Notes: generated by a model not told the origin, from the letters alone. A stretch of DNA of 64,000 nt from Akkermansia muciniphila (GCA_947624785.1 CANQLV010000004.1:124001-188000), one strand, 5' to 3'; shown: positions 51,826 through 61,100, counted from the stretch's first letter. Translations and numbers: made by a program.

Positions 51826-52713
51826 ATGCGGCCTTATATGCGAGCGGAGAACGAGAACTGGGGAGATACGGTACGGGAGCATTTGTTTGACCAGCGCGGT
51901 GCCGTGATGGTGCACTGGCTGATCCTGCTCAATGTGGTCGTCTTTATCCTCGGGTTTTTCTTCCAGGTGGATATTCCACGGGATATTTACCCGCCGGGCC
52001 GTCTGGACCTGATCCAGCTTTACGGAGCCTACAGTGAATACACGTGCTTTCATGAAGGGGAATTGTGGCGATTGTTCACCTACCAGTTCCTGCACGCCAA
52101 TCTGGGGCACATCATGTTCAACATGATCGCCCTGTGGTTTTTCGGGCCGGTCGTGGAGGAACGCTTCGGCCATCTGCGCTTCCTGCTGTATTATCTCTTC
52201 TGCGGCGTGGCGGCGGCCCTGTTTTCCTCCCTGCTGGGGTACATGGGGTTCTTTGATTCGGAATGGCGTTTCATTCCCATGGTGGGGGCCTCCGGCTCCA
52301 TTTACGGCATCATGGCCGCGTGCGCGGTGCTTTTCCCGCGCGCCCGGGTGCAGCTTCTGTTTCCTCCGGTCAATTTGAGCGTGCGCCAGTTCGCCCTGGC
52401 CGTTCTCGGCATCGCCTGCGCCGTCATTATTTTCCAGTGGAACAACGCGGGCGGGGAAGCCGGACACCTGGGCGGCATGTTCGCCGGATTCATCCTGACA
52501 TTGCTGATCCTGTGGAAGGAAAAACTGTCCTCTCCCAGGCGGCGGGTCGTTTCTTCCTCCCACCGTTCCACCGCGCTCTCCGCACGCCGCCCCGCCAATA
52601 ACCATCCCTCCGAAGAGGAGGTGGATGAAATCATGGAAAAAATATCCCGTTCCGGCCTGTCCAGCCTGACTGAGGAGGAACGGGAAGTTCTCCGGCGCGC
52701 TTCCCGCCGTTGA
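51826..52713 (+). CDS. Rhomboid family intramembrane serine protease
   Basis: A 295-residue protein with six or more membrane helices. The rhomboid signs are LWRLFTYQFLHANLGHIMFNM, GPVVEERFGHLRFLLYYL, the catalytic serine in VGASGSIYG (residue 156) and the histidine in AGHLGGMFAGF (residue 214). It cleaves membrane proteins within the bilayer. The C-terminal 70 residues are polar and cytoplasmic. A TTG at 51799 could add nine residues. Confidence 0.92.
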   Translation: MRPYMRAENENWGDTVREHLFDQRGAVMVHWLILLNVVVFILGFFFQVDIPRDIYPPGRLDLIQLYGAYSEYTCFHEGELWRLFTYQFLHANLGHIMFNMIALWFFGPVVEERFGHLRFLLYYLFCGVAAALFSSLLGYMGFFDSEWRFIPMVGASGSIYGIMAACAVLFPRARVQLLFPPVNLSVRQFALAVLGIACAVIIFQWNNAGGEAGHLGGMFAGFILTLLILWKEKLSSPRRRVVSSSHRSTALSARRPANNHPSEEEVDEIMEKISRSGLSSLTEEEREVLRRASRR

Positions 52714-52786
52714 ATTATTTGTTAGATATTCCCCTTATTTTTGTTATTTTTCTTTCTTTTTCATTATTTCCTCCTAGCATGGAGGA

Positions 52787-54322
52787 ATGATGACGCGGCT
52801 GTATTCCTCCACCGTTCTGGGCGTGGATGGCGTAGAAGTGGAGGTGGAAGTGGATTTCCGCCCCATGGCGGAAAAACGCACTTTTATTGTGGGGCTGCCC
52901 GATGCGGCCGTGAAGGAGAGCGGGCAACGCGTGGATACGGCCATCCAGAACAGCGGGCTGCCCTTCCAGCAGGGCGTTTTCGTCGTCAATCTGGCCCCGG
53001 CGGATTTAAGGAAGCAGGGACCGGGGTTTGACCTCCCCATCGCCCTGGGAATGGTCGCCGGAGCGGCGGAAAGGAACATGGACGCTTCTTCCTGGTGCAT
53101 CGTGGGGGAATTGGCCCTGGATGGCGCCGTACGCCCCGTGCAGGGCATTCTGCCGCAGATTATGGAAGCGCGGCGCATGGGGAGGAAGCGCATCATGCTG
53201 CCACGCGCCAACGCGCATGAAGGAACGCCCGTGCAGGGCGTGGAGATTTATCCCGTGGCTTCTCTGAAGGAGGCGTGGGAACTCCTTACCTCCTCCGTTC
53301 TGCCCCCTCCCTTCACGGCTTCCGGAAGAGAGGGCCGGGAGGCGGAAGACAAGGAGGCTGCCGTTGATTTCGACGAGATCAAGGGGCAGCCCTATGCGCG
53401 CCGCGCCATGGAGATCGCGGCGGCAGGCGGCCATAACATCCTTCTCTGCGGTTCTCCGGGTTCGGGCAAGTCCATGCTGGCGCAGAGGCTCCCGACCATT
53501 CTACCGCCGCTGACTCCGGAGGAAGCTCTGGAAACCAGTAAAATCCATTCCGTATGCGGACTGCTGAAACGGGGGAACGGCCTGGTGGCCCGGCGTCCGT
53601 TCCGGGCTCCGCACCATACCATTTCCGATGCGGGGCTGATGGGCGGAGGAGCGAATATTACGCCGGGGGAAGTGTCCCTGGCCCACAACGGCGTGCTCTT
53701 TCTGGACGAATTGCCGGAGTTCCGCCGCGCCGCGCTGGAAACCCTGCGGCAACCGCTGGAGGCCGGCCAGGTGGTCATCTCCCGCGCTTCCGGCACCATG
53801 ACATTCCCGTGCCGCTTCATGCTGGCCGCCGCCATGAATCCGTGCCCCTGCGGCTATCTGGGCGACAGGAGAAGAACCTGCACCTGTCCCCCGGCGCAGG
53901 TCGCACGCTACCGCCGCAAGATTTCAGGACCGCTTCTGGACCGCTTCGACCTGCTGATGGAAGTTCCCGCCGTGGACCCCGCCATTCTGGCCTCCGCACC
54001 CGCCGGGGAATGTTCCGCCGGCATCAGGGCACGCGTGATGGCCGCCCGGCAGCTCCAGCGCAGCAGATACGCGGGCACTCCCTTCCGCAGCAATGCGGCA
54101 CTTTCCGGAAAAGCGCTCCAGAGGCATTGCCGCCTGCTGCCGGAAGGCCGGGCCATCCTGCTCCGCGCCGTGGAAGAACTGGCCCTTTCCGCCAGAGCCT
54201 ATGACCGCATTTTGAAGGTGGCCCGCACCATAGCGGACCTGGAGGGCAGCCCTGATATTCAGGACCCCCATTTGTATGAAGCCGTGCAGTACCGGGCCTT
54301 TGAACATTCTCTCCGGGAATGA
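52787..54322 (+). CDS. YifB/ComM-type Mg-chelatase-like AAA+ ATPase
   Basis: A 511-residue protein: N-terminal ChlI-like domain (LYSSTVLGVDGVEVEVEVD, VVNLAPADLRKQGPGFDLPIALG), then AAA+ with Walker A GSPGSGKSMLA, FRAPHHTISDAGLMGGG, Walker B LFLDELPEF and the Mg-chelatase C-terminal zinc-like AMNPCPCGYLGD. ComM relatives are hexameric helicases that promote branch migration when natural transformation DNA recombines. It is a separate gene with an AT-rich 73-base upstream interval. Confidence 0.92.
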   Translation: MMTRLYSSTVLGVDGVEVEVEVDFRPMAEKRTFIVGLPDAAVKESGQRVDTAIQNSGLPFQQGVFVVNLAPADLRKQGPGFDLPIALGMVAGAAERNMDASSWCIVGELALDGAVRPVQGILPQIMEARRMGRKRIMLPRANAHEGTPVQGVEIYPVASLKEAWELLTSSVLPPPFTASGREGREAEDKEAAVDFDEIKGQPYARRAMEIAAAGGHNILLCGSPGSGKSMLAQRLPTILPPLTPEEALETSKIHSVCGLLKRGNGLVARRPFRAPHHTISDAGLMGGGANITPGEVSLAHNGVLFLDELPEFRRAALETLRQPLEAGQVVISRASGTMTFPCRFMLAAAMNPCPCGYLGDRRRTCTCPPAQVARYRRKISGPLLDRFDLLMEVPAVDPAILASAPAGECSAGIRARVMAARQLQRSRYAGTPFRSNAALSGKALQRHCRLLPEGRAILLRAVEELALSARAYDRILKVARTIADLEGSPDIQDPHLYEAVQYRAFEHSLRE

Positions 54323-54401
54323 ACCATTCCGGAAACAGGCAGATTCCGGAATGCCGCGTTTACGCCATGCCAAAGCATGCCTTTTCCGAACGGAAAAAGG
54401 A

Positions 54402-54430
54402 AAGGAGGCGGCTTTTCAGGCCGCCCCCTT
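54402..54430. terminator. Bidirectional hairpin terminator
   Basis: Arms aaggaggcggc (54402-54412) and gccgcccccttc-side (54420-54430) pair over 11 bp with one mismatch and a seven-base loop. It lies between the convergent ComM and PEP-CTERM genes; T-rich sequence follows on the minus strand. Confidence 0.65.
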
Positions 54431-54451
54431 CCCGATTGAAAAGTTTACCGT

Positions 54452-55150
54452 TCACCGGTTCCGGGAACGCCGGAAGACGAGGGTTCCCAGGCCAAGCATT
54501 CCCAGAGATGCGGTAGCCGGTTCCGGAACGATTTCATAGGATACCTGGATGTTGGCAAGCGTATAGGGGGAGGTGGCGCCGCCCGCGCCGCCGCGCACTC
54601 CGGCAACCAGCTTGTATCCTTCGCCCCACGCCAGGGGAGAATCCGCCATGTCCAGGGAAACGGTCGTCGTTCTTGAAGAGGAATCAAAGGTAAAGCTTTC
54701 CACGGTGGAAAGGTTCCGGACCAATGTTCCGGCGGAGTCGTAAACCGCCAGCACCATGGTGTAGCTGGTGATGACGGAGGTGGGCGTGTCACAGGAAAAG
54801 ATGATGGAGGAAACAAGCTCTCCCTGCCGGGGGCCGCCCAGCACCATGGCAAAGGAGTCTCCGGCCACGCCGCTTCTGCCGCACAGGATGATGGAACCGA
54901 CGTCATCATGATTAACCCAGGTTCCCTCCCCGTTCTGGGGCCAGTTGGCCAGGCTGTTGTTATTGCCTCCCGCATAGACGCCAAATTCGTGGCCTTTTAC
55001 TTTATCCAGCAGCTGGTTTCCCGTTTGCGGCGCCATGGTCGCGGCCTGCGGCAGATTGGCTGATTCGGGCAGTTCGGCAATGATGGTAGCGGCATTTGCA
55101 GCCAGCACACTGGCGCAACTTATTAATACAGCACAATATCTATTTTTCAT
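54452..55150 (-). CDS. PEP-CTERM sorting domain protein
   Basis: A 232-residue exported protein: signal peptide (CAVLISCASVLAANA), a beta-rich body and the C-terminal signal VPEPATASLGMLGLGTLVF then RRSRNR. This is the PEP-CTERM tripartite signal recognised by exosortase for cleavage and anchoring. No exosortase gene is in the window, though a TIGR04073-like exosortase-associated gene is at 61.1 kb. Confidence 0.92.
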   Translation of the reverse strand: MKNRYCAVLISCASVLAANAATIIAELPESANLPQAATMAPQTGNQLLDKVKGHEFGVYAGGNNNSLANWPQNGEGTWVNHDDVGSIILCGRSGVAGDSFAMVLGGPRQGELVSSIIFSCDTPTSVITSYTMVLAVYDSAGTLVRNLSTVESFTFDSSSRTTTVSLDMADSPLAWGEGYKLVAGVRGGAGGATSPYTLANIQVSYEIVPEPATASLGMLGLGTLVFRRSRNR

Positions 55151-55605
55151 AAGTTACACACCATAATAAATTTATTATGCTATGGCAATTTACAATTAAG
55201 AAGAAAAGTATTTGAATTTTCCGCTTTTTCTGAAATCCGGCGCATCTTCTTGAGGTTGAATGGCCGAGCCGTTCCCCGTAATGCGCCGTTGCTTGATTTT
55301 TCTTTATAACCCTATTAAAATACCTATTTTACGTGGAATTAAACTTTGGAATAAGGAGAACATGAAATGAAGTTGTTTTTCTGCGGAGTTTCCGCAGGTT
55401 TTTACAGGAGCCGGCAGGACCCTGCTCCCGGAAACGGTCTTTCCCCAGCGGGAGCATCTGCCCCGCCCTCCCGCCTGCCGGCGCTCTTTTCCGGAAATGT
55501 TCAACATTCCGTGCCATCCCGGCTTTTTCACCCGTCCCCCACGCAGAACAGCCGTTCCGCGGACATGCGCGGAACGGCTGTTCGTACGAGAAAGGAAAGA
55601 CCGGT
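55151..55605. other. Intergenic interval with a long perfect hairpin
   Basis: A 455-base gap between the PEP-CTERM gene and metY. It contains the promoter side of the former (AT-rich, 55151-55370) and, at 55546-55561 and 55568-55583, 16-base perfect arms (gaacagccgttccgcg) with a six-base loop, 22 bases after the metY stop. It probably ends or stabilises the metY message. The short rightward frame 55367-55609 looks non-coding. Confidence 0.55.
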
Positions 55606-56895
55606 TTAACGGATGGCTTCCAGAGCCTGCTTGAGGTCCGCAATGATGTCTTCCGCGGCTTCCGTTCCCACGGAGAACCGGATGAGGTCGGGCCGGACGC
55701 CCGCCTCCATGAGCTGCTCATCCGTCAACTGGCGGTGCGTATGGCTGGCGGGATGGAGAACGCAGGTGCGGGAATCCGCCACATGGGTAACGATGGCGGC
55801 CAGTTTCAGGCTGTCCATGAACTTGATGGCGCGTTCACGGCCGCCCTTGATGCCGAAGGTCACCACACCGCAGGATTGCCCGTCGCGGAATTGCTTCTGC
55901 GCCAGGCCATGGTATTTGTTGGACGGCAGTCCCGGATAGTTGATCCAGGCCACATCCTCCTGCCCTTGCAGGAATTCCGCCACTTTTTGCGCGTTTTCAC
56001 AGTGCCGCGGCACGCGCAGGTGGAGGGTTTCCAGGCCCAGGTTGAGCAGGAAGGCATTTTGCGGGGATTGAATGGAACCCAGGTCGCGCATGAGCTGGAC
56101 GGTCGCCTTGGTGATGTAGGCGCCCTTGCCGAAGCTCTTGCTGTAGGAAAGGCCGTGATAGGAGGGGTCCGGCTCCGTCAGGCCCGGGAATTTGTCCCTG
56201 TGGGCTTCCCAGTCAAAGTTGCCGCTGTCCACAATCACGCCGCCCACCGCCGCGGCGTGGCCGTCCATGTACTTGGTGGTGGAGTGGGTGACGATGTCCG
56301 CGCCCCATTCAAAGGGGCGGCAGTTGATGGGGGTGGCGAAGGTGTTGTCCACGATCAGGGGGACGCCGTGCGCATGGGCGATGTCCGCCATTTTGCGGAT
56401 GTCCAGCACGCAAAGCGTGGGGTTGGAGACGGTCTCCGCAAAGAGGGCCTTCGTGTTGGGACGGAAGGTTTTGGCGATTTCCTCCGCCGGGGCGTCCTGG
56501 TCCACGAAAGTGACCTCAATGCCCATTTTCCGGAACGTGACGGCAAAAAGGTTGTACGTGCCTCCGTAAATGGACGCGGTGCTGACGATGTGGTCCCCCG
56601 CCTCGCAGATGTTGAAGACGGCAAAGAAGGAGGCCGCCTGCCCGGAAGAGGTCAGGATGGCGGCCACGCCGCCTTCCAGCTCCGCGATTTTTCTGGCAAC
56701 CGCTTCATTGGTGGGGTTCTGAAGGCGCGTGTAGAAGAATCCGGCTTCCTCCAGATCGAACAGTTTGGCCATTTGTTCGCTGGTTTCATACTTGAACGTG
56801 GTGCTCTGGTAGATGGGCAATACGCGGGGTTCACCCTTTCTGGGGGTCCAGCCCGCCTGCACGCACAGGGTTTCCGGTCTCAATTCCTGACTCAT
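55606..56895 (-). CDS. metY: O-acetylhomoserine sulfhydrylase
   Basis: A 429-residue PLP enzyme of the Cys/Met metabolism family: QSTTFKYETSEQMAKLFD, YTRLQNPTNEAVARKIAELEGG, TASIYGGTYNLF, the PLP lysine in VTHSTTKYMDGHAAAVGGVI, and HPASHTHRQLTDEQLMEAGVRPDLIRFSVGTE at the end. It makes homocysteine from O-acetylhomoserine and sulfide. The length matches the MetY branch rather than shorter MetB/MetZ. Confidence 0.94.
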   Translation of the reverse strand: MSQELRPETLCVQAGWTPRKGEPRVLPIYQSTTFKYETSEQMAKLFDLEEAGFFYTRLQNPTNEAVARKIAELEGGVAAILTSSGQAASFFAVFNICEAGDHIVSTASIYGGTYNLFAVTFRKMGIEVTFVDQDAPAEEIAKTFRPNTKALFAETVSNPTLCVLDIRKMADIAHAHGVPLIVDNTFATPINCRPFEWGADIVTHSTTKYMDGHAAAVGGVIVDSGNFDWEAHRDKFPGLTEPDPSYHGLSYSKSFGKGAYITKATVQLMRDLGSIQSPQNAFLLNLGLETLHLRVPRHCENAQKVAEFLQGQEDVAWINYPGLPSNKYHGLAQKQFRDGQSCGVVTFGIKGGRERAIKFMDSLKLAAIVTHVADSRTCVLHPASHTHRQLTDEQLMEAGVRPDLIRFSVGTEAAEDIIADLKQALEAIR

Positions 56896-57111
56896 GATGC
56901 AGGGATGCTATGCCATGCCGCCTGCCTTGTAAAGCAGGGAAAGGAGGCATTTCCAGCCGCTCCTGCCTCCCCGCCTTCGCGGTTATAATCAGCCGCGTTC
57001 AAGTGCCGGAAATTTTTACCAGGGCCGGGCGGCCCTTGTTCCCAAAGACGGACTGAGGAATATGCCACCGTATTTGGAGCTTCTTCCGGAGAAGGGAACA
57101 GCCTGCGGATT

Positions 57112-58359
57112 TTACCTGATTTCCGGCAGAGGGGTGGAAATTTCCTCTTCCGTCAGGTAGCAGCCGGGGTCGGACCCGTACCAGTGCCCGTTGGCAAACG
57201 CGGCGCGCGTGCGGAAGCCGCCGCCGCACAGGGCAAAGTGCACACAGCGGCCGCAGCGGCCTTCAATTTTTTTCTGCCGTTCCAGGGGATTGTCGGACCC
57301 GCGCAACTCAGGCAGCATCTCCGCCGCGGCCCCCGCCTTGGCGTCCCACAGATCGGAAAACAGGTTGTTCTTCACATTGCCCAGCGTGACGGATTGCCAG
57401 AACTGGTCCGGGTGCACGACGCCCTGCGTGTCAATGTTGGCGATGCCGCGGCCGGAGCTGTTCGCCCCGCCGCCGTTCCATTGAAGAAGGTTCAGGGTTT
57501 CCTTCGCCAGCGGGGAGCCTTCCCGGAGCTGGCGCAGCAGCAGGTAAATGCCGTCCGCAGGCTGGGTGACGGTCAGCACTTCACGGTTTTTACCATCCGC
57601 CTTCCATTCCTCCACACGGGCAATCAGCGTATCCATGGCGTTCCGCGCTTCCTCCTGCGTCAATGTCTGCACTTCCACGCCGCGGCCCGTGGGAACCAGA
57701 TGGTAGAAACAGACGCGCTGGATGTCGTTGGCGTCAATGAAGTCCAGAATCTGGTCCATGCACTGCACGTTGTTGCGGGTCAGCGTCAGGCGCAGGCCCG
57801 TCTTCTGCCCCACTTCACTGCAGAGCTTGAACCCGCGCACCGCCTGTTCAAAGGAGCCTTCCACTCCGCGGAACTTGTCATGCACGGCGCCGATGCCGTC
57901 CAGGGAAATGCCCACGTACGCCACGCCCAGTTCCTTGAACCGCGCGGCGGCTTCCGGCGTGATGCGGGTGCCGTTCGTGGAAATGGTCACTTTCAGCCCT
58001 TTTCCGGTGGCCCGTTCCAGCAGCTCCATGAAGCGCGGGTGCACCAGCGGCTCCCCGCCGGAGAACAGCAGGGCGTTCACCTTGTAGTCCGCCAGATCGT
58101 CAATGACCTTGCAGCACTGGTCCCAATCCAGCTCCCCTTCAAATTTCCGGGCGGAGGCGTCCGCATAGCAATGCACGCATTTGAGGTTGCAGGTGCGCGT
58201 GATGTTCCAGACCACAATGGGCTTGCGGACGCGGGACGAAGCCGGAGCGCAGGATTCCACGGCGCCTCCCGCGGAGCGGCCGTGTCCGTGGCCCTGTCCG
58301 TATCTCAAATGGTCCGCGGGCTGTTCCGCCCCTGTCCAAAGTCTGGTAATGTTAATCAT
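57112..58359 (-). CDS. Radical SAM/SPASM protein, Ahb/NirJ-type (heme synthesis)
   Basis: A 415-residue enzyme. The 4Fe-4S cluster motif is C57-x3-C61-x2-C64 (CNLKCVHC), and a SPASM-type C-terminal site has CGRCVHFALCGGGF and a later C. The opening (INITRLWTGAEQPADHLRYG) and the layout resemble AhbC/AhbD and NirJ proteins, which turn siroheme derivatives into heme b or d1. A GQGHGHGRS stretch at 21-29 is unusual. It overlaps the second radical SAM gene by eight bases. Confidence 0.82.
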   Translation of the reverse strand: MINITRLWTGAEQPADHLRYGQGHGHGRSAGGAVESCAPASSRVRKPIVVWNITRTCNLKCVHCYADASARKFEGELDWDQCCKVIDDLADYKVNALLFSGGEPLVHPRFMELLERATGKGLKVTISTNGTRITPEAAARFKELGVAYVGISLDGIGAVHDKFRGVEGSFEQAVRGFKLCSEVGQKTGLRLTLTRNNVQCMDQILDFIDANDIQRVCFYHLVPTGRGVEVQTLTQEEARNAMDTLIARVEEWKADGKNREVLTVTQPADGIYLLLRQLREGSPLAKETLNLLQWNGGGANSSGRGIANIDTQGVVHPDQFWQSVTLGNVKNNLFSDLWDAKAGAAAEMLPELRGSDNPLERQKKIEGRCGRCVHFALCGGGFRTRAAFANGHWYGSDPGCYLTEEEISTPLPEIR

Positions 58360-59413
58360 GGTGTTGTGAAAGCCTGGGCTGATAGGGGCAGAGGTTGTCT
58401 TCCGCCATCATGTCTCCGTAAACGGCATAGGCGCGGGAACGGGAGCCGCCGCAGACGGTGCGGTATTCGCACCGGCCGCATTTGCCTTCCAGTGCATTGT
58501 CATCCCGGAGTTTGAGGAAAAGGGGGTGCGTGCGGTAGATTTCCCCCGGATCATCCGTCCGCACGTTTCCCGCCGTAACGGGCAGGAATCCGGAAGGCTG
58601 GATTTCCCCGGTATGGGAGATGAACATGATGCCCTTGCCGTCCCGGGTGGGAACGGCGCGGCGCGCGGGCTTGCTCCCCTGCGCGCGGGCTTCCTGAAGC
58701 GCCACGCGGCGGTAATGGTGCCCTTCCGTGGTCTTGACGCCGAAGGGGACTTCACGGCTTACCTTGCTGAGTTTTTCCCAAACGGCCTCCACTTCTTCCG
58801 CCGTGGGCATTTCATCCATGGCGGCGCGGCCCGTAGGCACCAGCAGGAACACGCTCCACATGCCCGGCTGCATCTTCTTCATCAGCTCCACAAAGTCGTC
58901 AAACTCGCCCAGGGTGCTCTTGGTGATGGTGGTGTTGATTTGCAGATGCATCCCCGCTTCCTTCGCCATTTCCGCCGCGCGCAGGGTCCGCTCATACGTG
59001 TGGGGAACGCCGCGGAAGGCGTCATGGGTGACCTCATGCGCCCCGTCCAGGCTCAGGGACATGCTTTGAACCCCGGCCTCTTTCAAGGCGTGGAAGTCCG
59101 TATGCAGCAGCCGGGCTGTAGCGGCGGGGCTCAACGCTACGTGCAACCCCTTGCCGGCGGCCGCACGGATCAATTCCAGAATGTCCGGCCTCATGACGGG
59201 ATCGCCGCCCGTCAGCACCAGCATGGGGGGACGCAGCTCCGCCAATTGGTCAATCAGGCGCAGGGCTTCCTCATGGGTCAGTTCATCAGGATGGGGCCGC
59301 GGCTGGGCCACGGCGCGGCAATGCCTGCACGCCAGCGCGCAAGCGCGCGTCACTTCCCAGAAAACCAGGAAGGGGCGTTCATTGAGATCTGTTTCACTAA
59401 AAATCGGTCGCAT
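58352..59413 (-). CDS. Radical SAM/SPASM protein (TIGR04053-like, Ahb partner)
   Basis: A 353-residue enzyme. FSETDLNERPFLVFWEVTRA at the start, cluster C25-x3-C29-x2-C32 (CALACRHC), SLSLDGAHEVTHDAFRG, and the SPASM end CGRCEYRTVCGGSRSRAYAV plus CPY fit the TIGR04053 group, which lies beside heme or heme-d1-type rSAM genes. It is first in a two-gene operon with the Ahb/NirJ-type gene and may share the siroheme-dependent heme pathway. Confidence 0.82.
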   Translation of the reverse strand: MRPIFSETDLNERPFLVFWEVTRACALACRHCRAVAQPRPHPDELTHEEALRLIDQLAELRPPMLVLTGGDPVMRPDILELIRAAAGKGLHVALSPAATARLLHTDFHALKEAGVQSMSLSLDGAHEVTHDAFRGVPHTYERTLRAAEMAKEAGMHLQINTTITKSTLGEFDDFVELMKKMQPGMWSVFLLVPTGRAAMDEMPTAEEVEAVWEKLSKVSREVPFGVKTTEGHHYRRVALQEARAQGSKPARRAVPTRDGKGIMFISHTGEIQPSGFLPVTAGNVRTDDPGEIYRTHPLFLKLRDDNALEGKCGRCEYRTVCGGSRSRAYAVYGDMMAEDNLCPYQPRLSQHHD

Positions 59414-59485
59414 TCCTCAGGACAGCCACTTTAGAACAATTATAATTTTTGACCAGTCCAAAAGAGGGGCATTCCCCCAAAAAGT

Positions 59486-60304
59486 TCACTTGGCCGCCTC
59501 TTCACGGATTTTCTGAACTTCCTTGGGCAGTTCGGAAAGGGAATTGAGGGCCTCCTTCAAATTCCTGGAGGCATCCGGAGAAAGCATGATGGCCGTCACA
59601 TGCTTGACGATAGGCTGCATCATTTCCACAAGCTGCTGCTGCACTCCCGTCAGCTTGGCCTGCTGGTTGCGGGTGAGGGGCGGCAGGGCGGCCTGTTTCT
59701 TGGCGATGTCCAGCAGGGCGGTCCGGTAATGCCCAATCTGGTCCACGGCGGCCTTGCTGGTTTCCTCATCCTTTACCCTGGACAGGGATTCATCCAGGTT
59801 TTTGACTTCATCCACGGTTTTTGCCAGCAGGGTTTCATGCGTGTTGCCCTCCGCGTCCTTCGGGAACGGCTCCGCCTGCGCGGCCTTGTCCCGGGAAGCC
59901 TGCGCCAGTTCCGTCTGCACGGACTGCAAATCCATCAGGGCCTTCTGCAAATCGGGCGTGAGCAGACCTTCCTTTTTCAAGCGCGCAAGGGATTTCACCA
60001 ATTCACCGGAAATCTTCTGCACTTCCGTCATCTGGGCGGAAATCTGCGCCTGTTCCTGCGGCGTGGCGCCGGGAAGTTCAAGCTGCCTTTTTCCAAGGTC
60101 CACCAGTTTTTCACGTACCTTTTTAACCGTTTTCACGGCGTCCGCCGCTCCGGGCTCGTCCGTCACCTTGTCCAGCACCGCCGTGATTTCATGCATGCTG
60201 GCAACGCTCTGTTTGGTCAGGGAAAGATGGGTGTCCTGGGCAAATGCGGGGGCCGTCATGCAGACGGCAGCGCCCAGGCCGATGAAAGCAACTGTGTTAT
60301 TCAT
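59486..60304 (-). CDS. Exported helical protein of unknown function (272 aa)
   Basis: Not recognised. A signal peptide (VAFIGLGAAVCMTAPAFAQ) comes first, then a highly helical body rich in K, Q, A, L and E with several repeated helices (AQISAQMTEVQKISGELV, LLDIAKKQAALP). It may be a periplasmic coiled-coil or helical-bundle protein. It is divergent from the PD-(D/E)XK-like gene across a 90-base control region with palindromic sites. Confidence 0.7.
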   Translation of the reverse strand: MNNTVAFIGLGAAVCMTAPAFAQDTHLSLTKQSVASMHEITAVLDKVTDEPGAADAVKTVKKVREKLVDLGKRQLELPGATPQEQAQISAQMTEVQKISGELVKSLARLKKEGLLTPDLQKALMDLQSVQTELAQASRDKAAQAEPFPKDAEGNTHETLLAKTVDEVKNLDESLSRVKDEETSKAAVDQIGHYRTALLDIAKKQAALPPLTRNQQAKLTGVQQQLVEMMQPIVKHVTAIMLSPDASRNLKEALNSLSELPKEVQKIREEAAK

Positions 60305-60320
60305 GATATGGAAGCCATTT

Positions 60321-60375
60321 CGTCACGGAAAGATACTTCTTCCTTCATCTCCCGTCAATCGTGACGGTCGTCACG
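60321..60375. promoter_or_regulatory. Palindromic operator candidate (CGTCACG sites)
   Basis: A 16-base palindrome, cgtgacggtcgtcacg (60360-60375), with perfect seven-base arms, and a further copy of the half-site cgtcacg at 60321-60327. All lie between the divergent starts at 60304 and 60395. This fits a dimeric regulator that controls one or both genes. Confidence 0.55.
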
Positions 60376-60394
60376 AAGGAGCACCCTTCTTCTT

Positions 60395-61024
60395 ATGCAG
60401 ATGGCCAATGGCATGAAAACCTTCTTTCAAGCCTTTGCACAAGCCGTTTCCCCGTTTGGACAAGCCTCTCTTTTTACCCGCCGTGGGCAGGGCCATGGTG
60501 GGAGCTCAACCATCAATTCATACGATATGGCTCAATTAACAATACAACAATTTCTAGGATACAACCCCGACAATAGAGGCCGCTTCATCAATCATATGGC
60601 CCGGTTCGGACAGCACGTTGATACCGTTCTCGGCAGTGTCGCCAGGACTGATTACCCGTGGGATATCCCCGGCGGCTGGGAGGGCTGGTTCCAGGTTGAA
60701 TTTGCCACGTACCTCACCATGAACAATATTGATCATGAACGGGAAAACGGCATCCGGGGATATGGAACGCCTGATTTCCTTTTTTCAAATGGCCCTTATC
60801 TTGCCCCCATTGAAATCAAATGCCATCATCCGGGCAGCAATATTACACAAGATGCATTAGCGGATGTGGCTAAACTGCAACAAACCAAGAGTCCTTACGG
60901 GCTTGTCATCGCCGTTACTCCCAATGGACCACCCAACGGGAGTTTCCACCATGCCCATACTCTTATCGGCACCGTGGGCGGAGCCAACCCTCCCAACATG
61001 GAAATTTACTACTGCGGACAATAA
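60395..61024 (+). CDS. PD-(D/E)XK nuclease-like protein (209 aa)
   Basis: Residues 125-142 show the catalytic pattern: TPDFLF (P126-D127), 12 residues, then IEIKC (E140, K142), followed by a helix. This is the PD-(D/E)XK core of restriction-type nucleases. The N-terminal 44 residues are low in family likeness; a start at 60527 (MAQLTIQQF) would give 165 residues. No methyltransferase or other defence gene lies beside it, so the role is open. A strong terminator follows. Confidence 0.6.
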   Translation: MQMANGMKTFFQAFAQAVSPFGQASLFTRRGQGHGGSSTINSYDMAQLTIQQFLGYNPDNRGRFINHMARFGQHVDTVLGSVARTDYPWDIPGGWEGWFQVEFATYLTMNNIDHERENGIRGYGTPDFLFSNGPYLAPIEIKCHHPGSNITQDALADVAKLQQTKSPYGLVIAVTPNGPPNGSFHHAHTLIGTVGGANPPNMEIYYCGQ

Positions 61025-61038
61025 GGCTTTAACATTAA

Positions 61039-61072
61039 AAAGGGCTGTCTGCAATGAAGCAGACAGCCCTTT
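61039..61072. terminator. Strong bidirectional terminator
   Basis: Perfect 14-bp arms, aaagggctgtctgc (61039-61052) and gcagacagcccttt (61059-61072), with a six-base loop; TTTT overlaps the end of the stem. It separates the convergent nuclease-like and TIGR04073-like genes. Confidence 0.88.
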
Positions 61073-61100
61073 TGAAATTTATCAGTCAGCAGATTCCTAT

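Noticed and set aside
55367..55609. 80-codon plus frame with an AAGGAG-like sequence before it
   Set aside because: After a few residues it runs through the metY hairpin and ends in metY; P/R/S-rich sequence looks non-coding.
55735..58515. Open frames of over 400 codons opposite metY and the radical SAM genes
   Set aside because: They lack motifs and starts with support; metY and radical SAM signatures fix the coding strand.
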